DNA from: JBFWYO01 sp050186335
Lineage (GTDB): Bacteria; Pseudomonadota; Alphaproteobacteria; Bin65
DNA: 41,348 nt
Assembly (NCBI GenBank): GCA_050186335.1
Contig: JBFWYO010000040.1
Coordinates: 1-41,348, forward strand
Direction of reading: 5' to 3'
Both the position numbers and the translations under genes were made by a program. How positions within the stretch are numbered: the first letter of the stretch is position 1; each line of letters opens with the position of its first letter. The notes under the pieces are model-generated. The model saw only the letters and a program-made list of their open reading frames with translations, did not search any database and was not told the origin of the DNA. This document shows, piece after piece, positions 19,159-26,906 of the stretch.

Positions 19159-19845
19159 TTAGAGCATCCTCACGGCCACGTGACCCTTCTCGCCGGAGAT
19201 GCCGATATAGTCGTAGCGCTTGCCGGACGCGGCGACGAATTCCTGGAACGCCTTAAATTCATGTTGCCGCCAGCCGGGATAGTTGTAGTACTCGTCGAAC
19301 ACGATGATCGTGCCGTTGACGATGCGGCTGCCTAGAATGTCGAACACGATCTTGGTGGACTCGTAGATATCGCAGTCGACATGCAGGAACGCGACGTTGC
19401 CGGGGTTGGCCGCCAGGAACGGCGGCAGGGTCTGGTCGAACCAGCCGACATGCAGCTTCACGTTGGCCGGCACTTGCGGCAGCTTGCCGCCCATGTCGAA
19501 CTTGCCCTTGGTTTCCTTGGTGCCGGTCCAATCGGCGGGCAGGCCCTCGAACGAATCGAAGCCGTGCACGGGGCGTTTCGTGGAATCGCCCAGGCAGCGG
19601 ATCGAGGCGCCTTTCTCGACGCCGAATTCCAAAATCAGTCCGTCTTCCGGCGCTTGCCGCAGCGCATAGCGCAGCAGCGCGATACGGTCGTCCATGACGC
19701 GCGCGTTCGGCATCTTTGCCAGAATGTAGGCGACGGAATCCTGCTTGGCCGCCAGGCGCAAGTCGAACCACAAATCGTTGACATAGTATTTGTGCAGGAA
19801 GCGCCGGTAGATCCGGCCGTAGAAGCCCTTTTTGAATAACGCCAT
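19159..19845 (-). CDS. TylF/MycF-type class I SAM methyltransferase
   Basis: A 228-aa class I methyltransferase with TylF (macrocin O-methyltransferase) family features: SAM motif ILEFGVEKGAS (71-81), GFDSFEGLP (95-103), the HVDCDIYEST block (155-164) that carries acidic metal or SAM ligands, and FDEYYNYPGW (183-192). TylF relatives O-methylate sugars or aromatics. The start is set at ATG 19845, giving a normal N-terminus; the longer open frame upstream is low-complexity Arg/Ala. The gene stands alone, 76 nt upstream of coxG (its stop at 19159; coxG starts at 19082), so it could be transcribed with coxG. The acceptor substrate is unknown. Confidence 0.87.
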   Translation of the reverse strand: MALFKKGFYGRIYRRFLHKYYVNDLWFDLRLAAKQDSVAYILAKMPNARVMDDRIALLRYALRQAPEDGLILEFGVEKGASIRCLGDSTKRPVHGFDSFEGLPADWTGTKETKGKFDMGGKLPQVPANVKLHVGWFDQTLPPFLAANPGNVAFLHVDCDIYESTKIVFDILGSRIVNGTIIVFDEYYNYPGWRQHEFKAFQEFVAASGKRYDYIGISGEKGHVAVRML

Positions 19846-19880
19846 CGTCGAGTTTTCCCGCGGCTCCCCAGGCCATTCGA

Positions 19881-19906
19881 GGCCCGGCCTATGAACAGGC
19901 CGGGCC
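19881..19906 (-). terminator. Perfect stem-loop after thiY
   Basis: GGCCCGGCCT and AGGCCGGGCC form a perfect 10-bp stem with a 6-nt loop. It lies 41 nt downstream of the thiY stop on the minus strand. There is no T-run after it, so intrinsic termination is likely but weak. Confidence 0.6.
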
Positions 19907-19946
19907 GCTTTACTGTCAAGCCATAATGCGTCGCGCGGGTGCGCGC

Positions 19947-20885
19947 CTATTTCACTTCGACGGCGTAATCCGAAACCGGCAGGGCTTTCTTGATGACGCC
20001 CTGCTTTTCGAGGAAGGCGGCGAAACGGGCATAGCGCGCGGTATCGAGCGCCGCAGGGCGCTGGGCAAAGCGCGGTAGCGTATCGCGCCACGCGCGCTTG
20101 TTCAGTTCGTTGTCGAGATCCTTGCGGCCCTTGATGAACAGTTCCCAGCCTTCGTCCGGCCGGTTGATCAAGGACAGCGTGCCTCGCTCGACCGCGTCGA
20201 GAAACTTGCGGAAGCGCGGATCCGCGGTCTTGTCCTTGTGGGCGACCACGATCAACTCGTCGTACGCCGGCACGCCTTCGTCTTCGGGATAGAACGCCCG
20301 GCCCGGCTTGCCTTCAAGCGCCAGCTGATTGAGCTCGAAGTTGCGATAGGCGCCGATCACCGCGTCGACCTGTCCGGACATGAGCGACGGCGAGAGCGAG
20401 AAGTTGACGTTGACCATGGTGACGTCCTTCATGCTGACGCCGTGCTTGGCGAGCATCTGCTTCAACACCGCCTCTTCGATGCCGCCCAGGGAGAACCCGA
20501 TCTTCTTGCCTTTCAGGTCGGCGATGGTCTTGATCGGGCCGTCGCGCAGCACGACCAGCGAATTGAGCGGGGTCGCGACCAGCGTGCCGATGCGCTTGAG
20601 CGGCACGCCTTCGCCGACCTGGATATGCAACGCCGGCTGATACGAAACCGCCAGATCGCCCTTGCCGGCGGCGACCAGGCGCGGCGGATCGTTCGGATCG
20701 GCCGGCGCGATCAACTCCACGGTTAAGCCTTGCTCTTTGAAGTAGCCGCGTTCGAGCGCCACGTAAATCGGCCCGTGATCCGGATTGACGAACCAATCCA
20801 GCAGGATTGTGAGCTTTTCTTCGGCGCGCGCGCCCGATGCCGCGCACAGCGCGACAACGGCGATCAGCATCAGACGTAACTTCAT
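19947..20885 (-). CDS. thiY: ThiY-type substrate-binding protein (NMT1/THI5-like)
   Basis: A 312-aa exported periplasmic protein with a signal peptide (MKLRLMLIAVVALCAASGARA). It belongs to the NMT1/THI5-like family; the LDWFVNPDHGPIYVA segment is the ThiY-type pyrimidine-binding signature, and GIEEAVLKQML and SGQVDAVIGAYRNFE follow. It likely binds a thiamin pyrimidine precursor such as formylaminopyrimidine or HMP, and this is supported by the TPP riboswitch upstream of the operon. The start at ATG 20885 has a GAAGGAGT site. Last gene of thiZXY. Confidence 0.9.
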   Translation of the reverse strand: MKLRLMLIAVVALCAASGARAEEKLTILLDWFVNPDHGPIYVALERGYFKEQGLTVELIAPADPNDPPRLVAAGKGDLAVSYQPALHIQVGEGVPLKRIGTLVATPLNSLVVLRDGPIKTIADLKGKKIGFSLGGIEEAVLKQMLAKHGVSMKDVTMVNVNFSLSPSLMSGQVDAVIGAYRNFELNQLALEGKPGRAFYPEDEGVPAYDELIVVAHKDKTADPRFRKFLDAVERGTLSLINRPDEGWELFIKGRKDLDNELNKRAWRDTLPRFAQRPAALDTARYARFAAFLEKQGVIKKALPVSDYAVEVK

Positions 20886-20914
20886 GGCGTACTCCTTCAA
20901 TCGAAATAGACTCA

Positions 20915-21670
20915 TTAGTCGTCGGACGGCTGGGTGTCGGGCTGCCACGGCAACATTCGCCGCAGCAGCGCATCGAGGCTGAAATAGAGCGCGATGCCGA
21001 CGATCGCGAGCACCACCAAGGCGGCAAACATGAGCGGCTCCTGCGAGCGACCCTTGGCGTGCATCATCACGTAGCCGAGCCCGGCGCTGGCGCCGACCCA
21101 TTCGCCGACGATGGCGCCGATGGGCGCGATCGCCGCCGCCACGCGCAGGCCGGAGGCGAGCGCCGGCAGCGCCGCTGGAATGCGGATGCGGCGCAAAATC
21201 GCGGCGCGCGGTGCGTTCATGGTGCGCGCCAAATCGAGCCAACCCGGTTCGGTACGGCGCAACCCGTCGTAGAACGCCGCGGTCACCGGGAAGTAGATGA
21301 TCAAAGTCGCCATCGCGACCTTCGACCAAAGCCCGTAGCCGAACCAGAGCACCAGAATGGGCGCCAGCGCGAACACCGGAATCGCCTGGCTGGTCACCAT
21401 GATCGGCAGCAGCCAGCGCCGCGCCGGGCGATAGAACGACATGGTCAGCGCGGTGGCACAGCCGAGCAAGGCGCCCAACAGAAGGCCCAGAATGATTTCG
21501 AGAATCGTGTGGCCGGCGTGGAACGCCAGCGTGTCCCATCGTTCGACCATCGTTTCGGCGACGCGCCACGGCGTCGGCAGCATGAAGGGCGGCATCGCGG
21601 TGGCCCAGATCACGATCTGCCAGATCAGGATCAAGCCGGCGACGATGACGACGGCGCGCACGACGTTCAT
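20915..21670 (-). CDS. thiX: ABC transporter permease ThiX
   Basis: A 251-aa inner-membrane permease of the SsuC/TauC/ThiX type, with about six membrane helices and the cytoplasmic EAA-type loop (around AIAPIGAIVGEWVGASAGLGYVMM) that contacts the ATPase. It imports the pyrimidine precursor delivered by ThiY. Its start overlaps the thiZ stop (ATGA), so the subunits are translationally coupled. The assignment to thiamin precursor uptake depends on the riboswitch and on ThiY. Confidence 0.9.
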   Translation of the reverse strand: MNVVRAVVIVAGLILIWQIVIWATAMPPFMLPTPWRVAETMVERWDTLAFHAGHTILEIILGLLLGALLGCATALTMSFYRPARRWLLPIMVTSQAIPVFALAPILVLWFGYGLWSKVAMATLIIYFPVTAAFYDGLRRTEPGWLDLARTMNAPRAAILRRIRIPAALPALASGLRVAAAIAPIGAIVGEWVGASAGLGYVMMHAKGRSQEPLMFAALVVLAIVGIALYFSLDALLRRMLPWQPDTQPSDD

Positions 21671-22443
21671 GGCTGCGCCTCGTAGGCGGCGGCGAGGCGG
21701 CGCAGAAGTTCCTCATGCAGGCGCACGACCGACGGCGCCGACACGTCGCGCGGCGGTACGCCGTCCGGATGCAGCGGCGCGCCCAGTTGCGCCGGGCGGC
21801 CGGCGAGTACCAGCACGTCATGGCCGAGACGCAGCGCTTCGAGCGGATCATGGGTGACCAGCAGAACCGTTTTGCCGGCCAGCAGGTTCGACGCTTGCGC
21901 CTGAAGCGCATGACGGGTGATCGCATCGAGCGCCGAGAACGGCTCGTCCATCAGGACGATCGGCCGGTCTTCCATCAACGTTCGGGCGAGCGCCACGCGC
22001 TGTCGCTCGCCGCCGGAAAGTTGGCGCGGTCGCACGACGGTTTTGTCCGAGAGACCGACTTGCGCCAGCAAGGTCTCGCCGCGCGCGCGGGTAGCTGCGT
22101 CGATCCTGCCGGTGCGCAACAACGCGCCGAGGCAGACGTTTTCGCGTGCGGTGAGCCAGGGCAGCAGCAAATCCTGCTGCGCCATATAGGAGAAGCGCGC
22201 GGTGAGCGGCTGCCCGTCGGCCGCATCGACTGAGGTGCGCGCGTCCTTTGGCGCAAGACCCGCGATCACGCGCAGAAGGCTCGATTTGCCGACGCCGCTC
22301 GGGCCCAATAAACACGTCCAGCGGCCGGCCGGCACGGTCATGTCCAGATCGCGGAACAGATCGACGCCTTCGTACGCCAGGTGCGCGCCGCGAACGCGAA
22401 CGGAGAGGGATTGGGCGGGAGGTGCTGCCAGGGTCACGATCAC
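21667..22443 (-). CDS. thiZ: ABC transporter ATP-binding protein ThiZ
   Basis: A 258-aa nucleotide-binding subunit of the NrtD/SsuB/ThiZ type. Visible are Walker A GPSGVGKSS (48-56), signature LSGGERQR and Walker B IVLMDEPFSALD. It powers pyrimidine precursor import with ThiX and ThiY. The frame opens at a GTG (22443) that lies in the 3' strand of the riboswitch P1 stem; a second GTG two codons later (22437) is also possible and gives a more usual distance (9 nt) from the AGGGA at 22451-22447. No ATG fits the conserved N-terminus. Confidence 0.9.
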   Translation of the reverse strand: MIVTLAAPPAQSLSVRVRGAHLAYEGVDLFRDLDMTVPAGRWTCLLGPSGVGKSSLLRVIAGLAPKDARTSVDAADGQPLTARFSYMAQQDLLLPWLTARENVCLGALLRTGRIDAATRARGETLLAQVGLSDKTVVRPRQLSGGERQRVALARTLMEDRPIVLMDEPFSALDAITRHALQAQASNLLAGKTVLLVTHDPLEALRLGHDVLVLAGRPAQLGAPLHPDGVPPRDVSAPSVVRLHEELLRRLAAAYEAQP

Positions 22444-22530
22444 TAGTCCCTACGCCGGTCCGAACCGGATCAGGTTCCCGGGGTCGTCCTACGCAGGACC
22501 TCTCAGCCGACCATCGGCTCCCCCCAGTGA
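22440..22530 (-). promoter_or_regulatory. TPP riboswitch (THI box) controlling thiZXY
   Basis: The minus-strand RNA carries the THI-box core: GGCTGAGAGG, GACCCCGGGAACCTGATCCGG and ACCGGCGTAGGGA in the expected order. P1 is UCACU (22530-22526) pairing with AGUGA (22444-22440). The 3' strand of P1 contains the GTG start of thiZ, and the conserved GUAGGGA just before it is the only Shine-Dalgarno-like sequence. I infer that TPP binding closes P1 and hides the start codon, shutting off translation of the thiamin-precursor transporter. There is no room for a separate expression platform. Confidence 0.93.
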
Positions 22531-22539
22531 AGCGGCGGT

Positions 22540-22568
22540 AAAATAGGGAAGGCGAAGGGGGCTGGCAA
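22540..22568 (-). promoter_or_regulatory. Sigma70-type promoter of thiZXY
   Basis: On the minus strand, TTGCCA (22568-22563) is followed by 17 nt and TATTTT (22545-22540). Transcription would start near 22533, only a few bases before the riboswitch P1 stem begins at 22530. The agreement with the aptamer edge supports this pair. Confidence 0.6.
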
Positions 22569-22605
22569 GGCCGGCGAAGCCTCGGTCCAAAGATAATTCA
22601 ATGCC

Positions 22606-22633
22606 TTGAGCCCGGCGCCCGGCGCTGTATTCT
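22606..22633 (+). promoter_or_regulatory. Candidate sigma70 promoter for the phytanoyl-CoA dioxygenase gene
   Basis: TTGAGC (22606-22611), 16 nt, TATTCT (22628-22633), which places a start about 30 nt before the ATG at 22670. Weak consensus; it lies back to back with the thiZXY promoter. Confidence 0.4.
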
Positions 22634-22669
22634 GATTAGGAACCGTGAAACCGAAAGCGCCGTATCGCC

Positions 22670-23584
22670 ATGTCCTGGTCGCTGCCCAAACTGCGCCAAT
22701 TGACCGACACCGACGTGCGGACGTTCCGTACCCGGGGCTTTGTGATCGTCGAGAAGCTGCTCGACGAGGCACGGATCGCGGCATTGCGCGCGCGTTTCCC
22801 GCTGTTGTTCGCCGGCAAGTTCGATACCGGCGTGTATCCCGACGAATGGTACTGGCGCGAGGGCATGAGCCTGCCGGACGTCACGCGCCACATGGGCAAC
22901 GCGTGGAAGGCCGACCTGACCGTGGCGAGTTACGGCCTGTCCGAAGATATCGGCCGCGCCGCCGCGCAATTGAACGGCTGGGACGGTGCGCGCATCGCGC
23001 AGGATACGATCTGGTGGAAGGCGCCCAAAACCAAACCGATCGCCTATCATCAGGATTCGTCGTTCATGGATTTTCTCGATCCGCCGAACACGACGACGTG
23101 CTGGTTGACCCTGGACGACACCGAGGCCGATGCCGGCACCCTGGAATACGTCCCGGGCTCGCATCGCTGGCCGCTGACGCCGATTCCCGATCAGTTCCAC
23201 GGCGTCGAGGATTTTCGCGCCGCCATGAAGCACGCGGCGAGCGCCGCCGGCATCGTGCCACCCGAGCCATATATAATTCAGATTCCCGCCGGCAGTTGCG
23301 TGTTCCATATCGGCGAAATCTGGCACGGCTCGGGGCCGAACACGCGCAGCGACATCATGCGCCGAAGCATCGGCGTGCATATGATCCGACCCGAGGCCCG
23401 CTTCAGCAATCGTCCCGGCGGATACATCTTCCGGCGCTATCAACTGACCGGCGACGACCGCTTGGACGAAAGCTTCTTTCCGATCCTGTGGACCAAAGAC
23501 GGCAAGCGCACCGCCTGGATCGACGAGTATTGCCGCACCGGGCGTCGTTTGCCGCAAACGGCGGCGGCACACGCGGCGGAATAG
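22670..23584 (+). CDS. Phytanoyl-CoA dioxygenase (PhyH) family protein
   Basis: A 304-aa Fe(II)/2-oxoglutarate-dependent oxygenase. The facial triad is visible as HQD (His127, Asp129) and His219 in EIWHGSGPNTRSD, and the Arg231/Arg232 region would bind 2-oxoglutarate. The GSHRWP motif (163-168) is also typical. PhyH relatives hydroxylate many small molecules, including osmolytes and quaternary amines; the substrate is open. It is transcribed divergently from the thiamin-precursor transporter and is followed 64 nt later by a formate/nitrite-type channel, possibly in one operon. Start ATG 22670. Confidence 0.9.
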   Translation: MSWSLPKLRQLTDTDVRTFRTRGFVIVEKLLDEARIAALRARFPLLFAGKFDTGVYPDEWYWREGMSLPDVTRHMGNAWKADLTVASYGLSEDIGRAAAQLNGWDGARIAQDTIWWKAPKTKPIAYHQDSSFMDFLDPPNTTTCWLTLDDTEADAGTLEYVPGSHRWPLTPIPDQFHGVEDFRAAMKHAASAAGIVPPEPYIIQIPAGSCVFHIGEIWHGSGPNTRSDIMRRSIGVHMIRPEARFSNRPGGYIFRRYQLTGDDRLDESFFPILWTKDGKRTAWIDEYCRTGRRLPQTAAAHAAE

Positions 23585-23648
23585 TAGTCTCGCTCGGTCG
23601 CCTGGCGACAGGCCGGCTCGGCTTCGACGACGCAGAACTGGGGACTCC

Positions 23649-24524
23649 ATGAACGACTCGCCGCCATCGTCGCGCCGGGGCGCGCTTGAAACATTGATGC
23701 CGCCGGACATGGCGCTAGCGTGCGAGGTTGCCGGCGTCGCCAAGGCACGGCGCGACGTGACGTCGCTGTTCGTACTCGGCATCCTGGCCGGCGCGTTCGT
23801 CGCGTTCGGCGCCATTTTCATGACCGTGGTGGTAACCGGCTCAGGCGATCTGCCCTGGGGCGTCGTCCGACTGCTTGCCGGGATGAGCTTTTCGCTCGGA
23901 CTCATCCTGGTGATCGTCGGCGGCGCCGAATTGTTCACCGGCGATTCGCTGATGATCGTCGCCTGCGCCGGCAAGCGCATTTCGCCGGCCGCATTGCTGC
24001 GCGCCTGGACCATCGTCTATCTGGGCAATATCGTCGGTGCGCTGGGCACGGCGGCGCTGGTTTTCGCCGCCGGCCAGCATGGCTTCGGCGGCGGTGCCAT
24101 CGGCAAGACGGCGCTGACCGTCGCCGCCGCGAAAGCCGCGCTGCCGACGTTCCAATTGTTCGTTCTGGCGGTGCTGTGCAATGTCCTGGTCTGCCTGGCG
24201 GTATGGATGAGTTTCGGCGCGCGCAGTCTGGCGGACAAAGTTCTCGTCATCGTGCCGCCGATCACCGCATTCGTCGCCGCCGGCTTCGAGCACTCGATCG
24301 CCAACCTTTATTTCCTGCCTTACGCGCTGGCGGTGAAATACTGGGCCGGACCGGAATTCTGGACCGCGATCGGGCAGACCGCGGACTCGTATGCCGGACT
24401 GACCGTCGTCCGTACGCTGCACAACATCGCCGTCGCCACCGCCGGCAATCTGATCGGCGGCAGCTTGCTTGTGGGGGCGGTCTATTGGTTTGTCTATTTG
24501 CGCGGGCGGACGGGCCAGTCGTAA
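23649..24524 (+). CDS. Formate/nitrite transporter (FNT) family channel
   Basis: A 291-aa integral membrane protein of the FNT family (FocA, NirC). The N-terminal tail is cytoplasmic and followed by about six helices. Family signatures are FSLGLILVIVGGAELFTGD in helix 2, YLGNIVGALGTAAL, and the ILCNVLVCLAVWMSF-type segment (here AVLCNVLVCLAVW) near the fifth helix. It should pass formate, nitrite, acetate or a similar small anion. Its substrate and any link to the neighbouring PhyH protein are unknown. Start ATG 23649. Confidence 0.92.
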   Translation: MNDSPPSSRRGALETLMPPDMALACEVAGVAKARRDVTSLFVLGILAGAFVAFGAIFMTVVVTGSGDLPWGVVRLLAGMSFSLGLILVIVGGAELFTGDSLMIVACAGKRISPAALLRAWTIVYLGNIVGALGTAALVFAAGQHGFGGGAIGKTALTVAAAKAALPTFQLFVLAVLCNVLVCLAVWMSFGARSLADKVLVIVPPITAFVAAGFEHSIANLYFLPYALAVKYWAGPEFWTAIGQTADSYAGLTVVRTLHNIAVATAGNLIGGSLLVGAVYWFVYLRGRTGQS

Positions 24525-24592
24525 TCCGCTTCGCCGCAGCGGGATAAAATGGCGCGCGGAAACGAATCCGACGGTCGGTTAGGGGAGATGAA

Positions 24593-25594
24593 ATGGCCAA
24601 GAATCTGCGGCTGACGCTTGCGGTGGGCGATTACGACCACATGCGCGATTTGGCGCTCGATCGAGTGCGGCCGCAGGGCATCGACCTGACCGTGCTGAAC
24701 TACGATGTCGAGGAGATCTTCTTCCGCTTTCACGATCGCCTGGAATGGGATGTTTCGGAGCTGTCCATGGGGATGTACTGCTCCGCCATCTCGCGCGGCG
24801 ACAATCGATTCATCGCGCTTCCGGTCTTCCCGTCGCGCGTGTTCCGCCACTCGGCGATTTACGTGCGTGCCGACGGCGACGTGCGCACGCCCGGCCAGTT
24901 GATCGACAAACGGGTCGGCATTGCGCAGTGGTCGCAAACCGCGACGATCTACGTGCGCGGCTTCATCGCGCATTCGGCGGGCGTGCCGCTGGGACGAATT
25001 CGCTGGATTCAGGCCGGCGTCAACGATCCCGGCCGCGCGGAGCCTTCAACCCTGCGGCTGCCGGACGACATTCGGATTGAGTCGGTGGTTGACCGCAGCC
25101 TCACCGACATGCTGCTCGCCGGCGATCTCGACGCGATCATCAGCGCGCGACCGCCGCGTGCCTTCACGCAGGGCGACAAGCGCGTCGTGCGGATGTTTCC
25201 TGACTATCGGACGGCGGAGACGGCATATTTCAAGGAAACCGGCATCTTCCCGATCATGCACACGGTGGCGATTCGCCGCGATGTCTACGAGGCAAATCGC
25301 TGGATCGCGCGCAATCTGACGGTCGCCTTCGACGAAGCGAAGAATCGGAGCGTGGCGCGCATGCTCGATTTCACCGCGGCGCACGTGCCGCTGCCCTGGG
25401 TGCCGGACCTGGCGGAAACGGTCGGTCGGGGGCTTTTGTTCCCCAAGGGCGATTTTTGGCCCTACGGCATCGAGGCCAATCGCGTCACGCTGACGGCGTT
25501 CCTCGACTACGCGTACGAGCAGGGCGTGTGTCATCGGCGCCTGACGATCGAGGAAATTTTCGCCGAAGAGGCGCTGGCGCAGATTCGCGTCTAG
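24593..25594 (+). CDS. 4,5-dihydroxyphthalate decarboxylase-like (PBP-fold) protein
   Basis: A 333-aa cytoplasmic protein (no signal peptide) resembling the 4,5-dihydroxyphthalate decarboxylase family of aromatic degradation, which has a periplasmic-binding-protein-like fold. Segments typical of the family are the opening AVGDYDHMRDLALDRVRPQGIDL, DVSELSMGMYCSAI, FPSRVFRHSAIYVRADGDV and FPIMHTVAIRRDVY. Members decarboxylate, or may serve as cytosolic binding proteins. I cannot tell which applies here, and no phthalate genes are nearby. A strong TTAGGGGAGATG-type site precedes ATG 24593. Confidence 0.83.
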   Translation: MAKNLRLTLAVGDYDHMRDLALDRVRPQGIDLTVLNYDVEEIFFRFHDRLEWDVSELSMGMYCSAISRGDNRFIALPVFPSRVFRHSAIYVRADGDVRTPGQLIDKRVGIAQWSQTATIYVRGFIAHSAGVPLGRIRWIQAGVNDPGRAEPSTLRLPDDIRIESVVDRSLTDMLLAGDLDAIISARPPRAFTQGDKRVVRMFPDYRTAETAYFKETGIFPIMHTVAIRRDVYEANRWIARNLTVAFDEAKNRSVARMLDFTAAHVPLPWVPDLAETVGRGLLFPKGDFWPYGIEANRVTLTAFLDYAYEQGVCHRRLTIEEIFAEEALAQIRV

Positions 25595-25691
25595 CGCGAC
25601 ACCTTCCAGCCGCGGCCGGTTGCGGCGGTCGCAAGTTCGCCGCGCGTGCGGTATGAGTCCGACGAATTCGTTTGGAATGTGGGGTCGTGCC

Positions 25692-26804
25692 GTGTCCATC
25701 CGCCCACGCTTCATCGGCAGCGATATCTATCGGCGCTCGCGCTACGGCGGCAAGCACCCGTTGGCGATTCCGCGCGTTTCGGCGGCGATCGATCTTTGCC
25801 GCGCGATGGGTTGGCTGGCGGATGCGGATTACATCGACAGCCCGATCGCGACGCCCGATCAACTGGCGCGGTTTCATACGCGCGATTACATCGATGCGGT
25901 CATCCGCGCCGAGCGCGATCAGGCGGCCGACGAGTCGATGCGTGCGCGGCATCATCTGGGCATCAACGGCAATCCCGTGTTCGGCGAAGTGTTTCGCCGC
26001 CCGGCCACGGCGTGCGGCGCGAGCCTCCTGGCGGCGGAACTGCTGCGCGACGGCGGCGTGATCTATAGCCCGGCCGGCGGGACGCATCACGGCAGGCCGG
26101 ATCGGGCGAGCGGCTTCTGCTTCTTCAACGATCCGGCACTCGGCTTGCTGGCCATGCTCGACCAGGGCATCGAGCGGATCTGCTATGTCGATATCGACGC
26201 GCACCACGGCGACGGCGTCGAGGACGCCTTCGCCGACGATCCGCGCGTGACGACAATTTCCGTGCACGAAGCGGGACGCTGGCCGCGCACCGGGGACCGC
26301 AACGACGGCGCGCGCGGCATTTTCAATTTTCCGGTACCCGAGCGGTTCGACGACGGCGAGTTTGCGCTGGTGCTGGAGCAGGGCATATTGCCGATCGTCG
26401 CCGCGCGCCGACCCGAAGCGATCGTCCTGCAATGCGGCGCGGATGCGCTGGCCGAGGATCCGCTCAGCCGGTTGACGCTGTCGAATAACGCGCATTGGCG
26501 CGCCGTGGCGGCTTTGCGCTCCCGGGCGCCGCGTTATCTGGTGCTCGGCGGCGGCGGATACAATCCGTGGGCGGTGGCGCGCTGCTGGTCGGGCGTATGG
26601 GCGACCTTGAACGATTTTCCGATTCCGGAACGCTTGCCGGCCGAAGCCGAGTCCGTCTTGCGCAGCCTGGCTTGGTCGCGCACGCCGCGCGATCCGCCCG
26701 AGCACTGGTTGACGACGTTGCGCGACGCGCCGCGCGACGGTCCGGTGCGCCGGGACGTTCTCGATCTCGTCAAAAAGGCTGCGCAAGCGGCGGCAACCGG
26801 TTAA
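25692..26804 (+). CDS. Histone deacetylase-like (AcuC/class II HDAC family) amidohydrolase
   Basis: A 370-aa zinc deacetylase of the HDAC superfamily. All catalytic residues are visible (numbering from GTG 25692): the paired His132-His133 in GGTHHGRPD, zinc ligands Asp169 and His171 in YVDIDAHHGDG, Asp251 in QCGADAL, and the oxyanion Tyr290 in GGGGY. The N-terminal IGSDIYRRSRYGGKHPL motif is typical of the AcuC-type family. The bacterial substrate is probably an acetylpolyamine or other acetylated small molecule. The start is uncertain: the frame also has ATG at 25653 and 25677; GTG 25692 fits family N-termini best and has GGGG upstream. Confidence 0.9.
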   Translation: MSIRPRFIGSDIYRRSRYGGKHPLAIPRVSAAIDLCRAMGWLADADYIDSPIATPDQLARFHTRDYIDAVIRAERDQAADESMRARHHLGINGNPVFGEVFRRPATACGASLLAAELLRDGGVIYSPAGGTHHGRPDRASGFCFFNDPALGLLAMLDQGIERICYVDIDAHHGDGVEDAFADDPRVTTISVHEAGRWPRTGDRNDGARGIFNFPVPERFDDGEFALVLEQGILPIVAARRPEAIVLQCGADALAEDPLSRLTLSNNAHWRAVAALRSRAPRYLVLGGGGYNPWAVARCWSGVWATLNDFPIPERLPAEAESVLRSLAWSRTPRDPPEHWLTTLRDAPRDGPVRRDVLDLVKKAAQAAATG

Positions 26805-26906
26805 GGTTGCGGCCGTTAAATTCAGACCGGCCCGTTGCGACGTCCGCTTCGCGTCTTCGGCGGTCCGCGCCAACACACGCCTTTCCGACTCGAGGATCTC
26901 GCTTCA

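Noticed and set aside
19947..21926. 659-codon frame that would extend thiY far upstream
   Set aside because: The N-terminal part is an out-of-frame reading of thiX and the end of thiZ. The signal peptide and ribosome-binding site at 20885 mark the real start.
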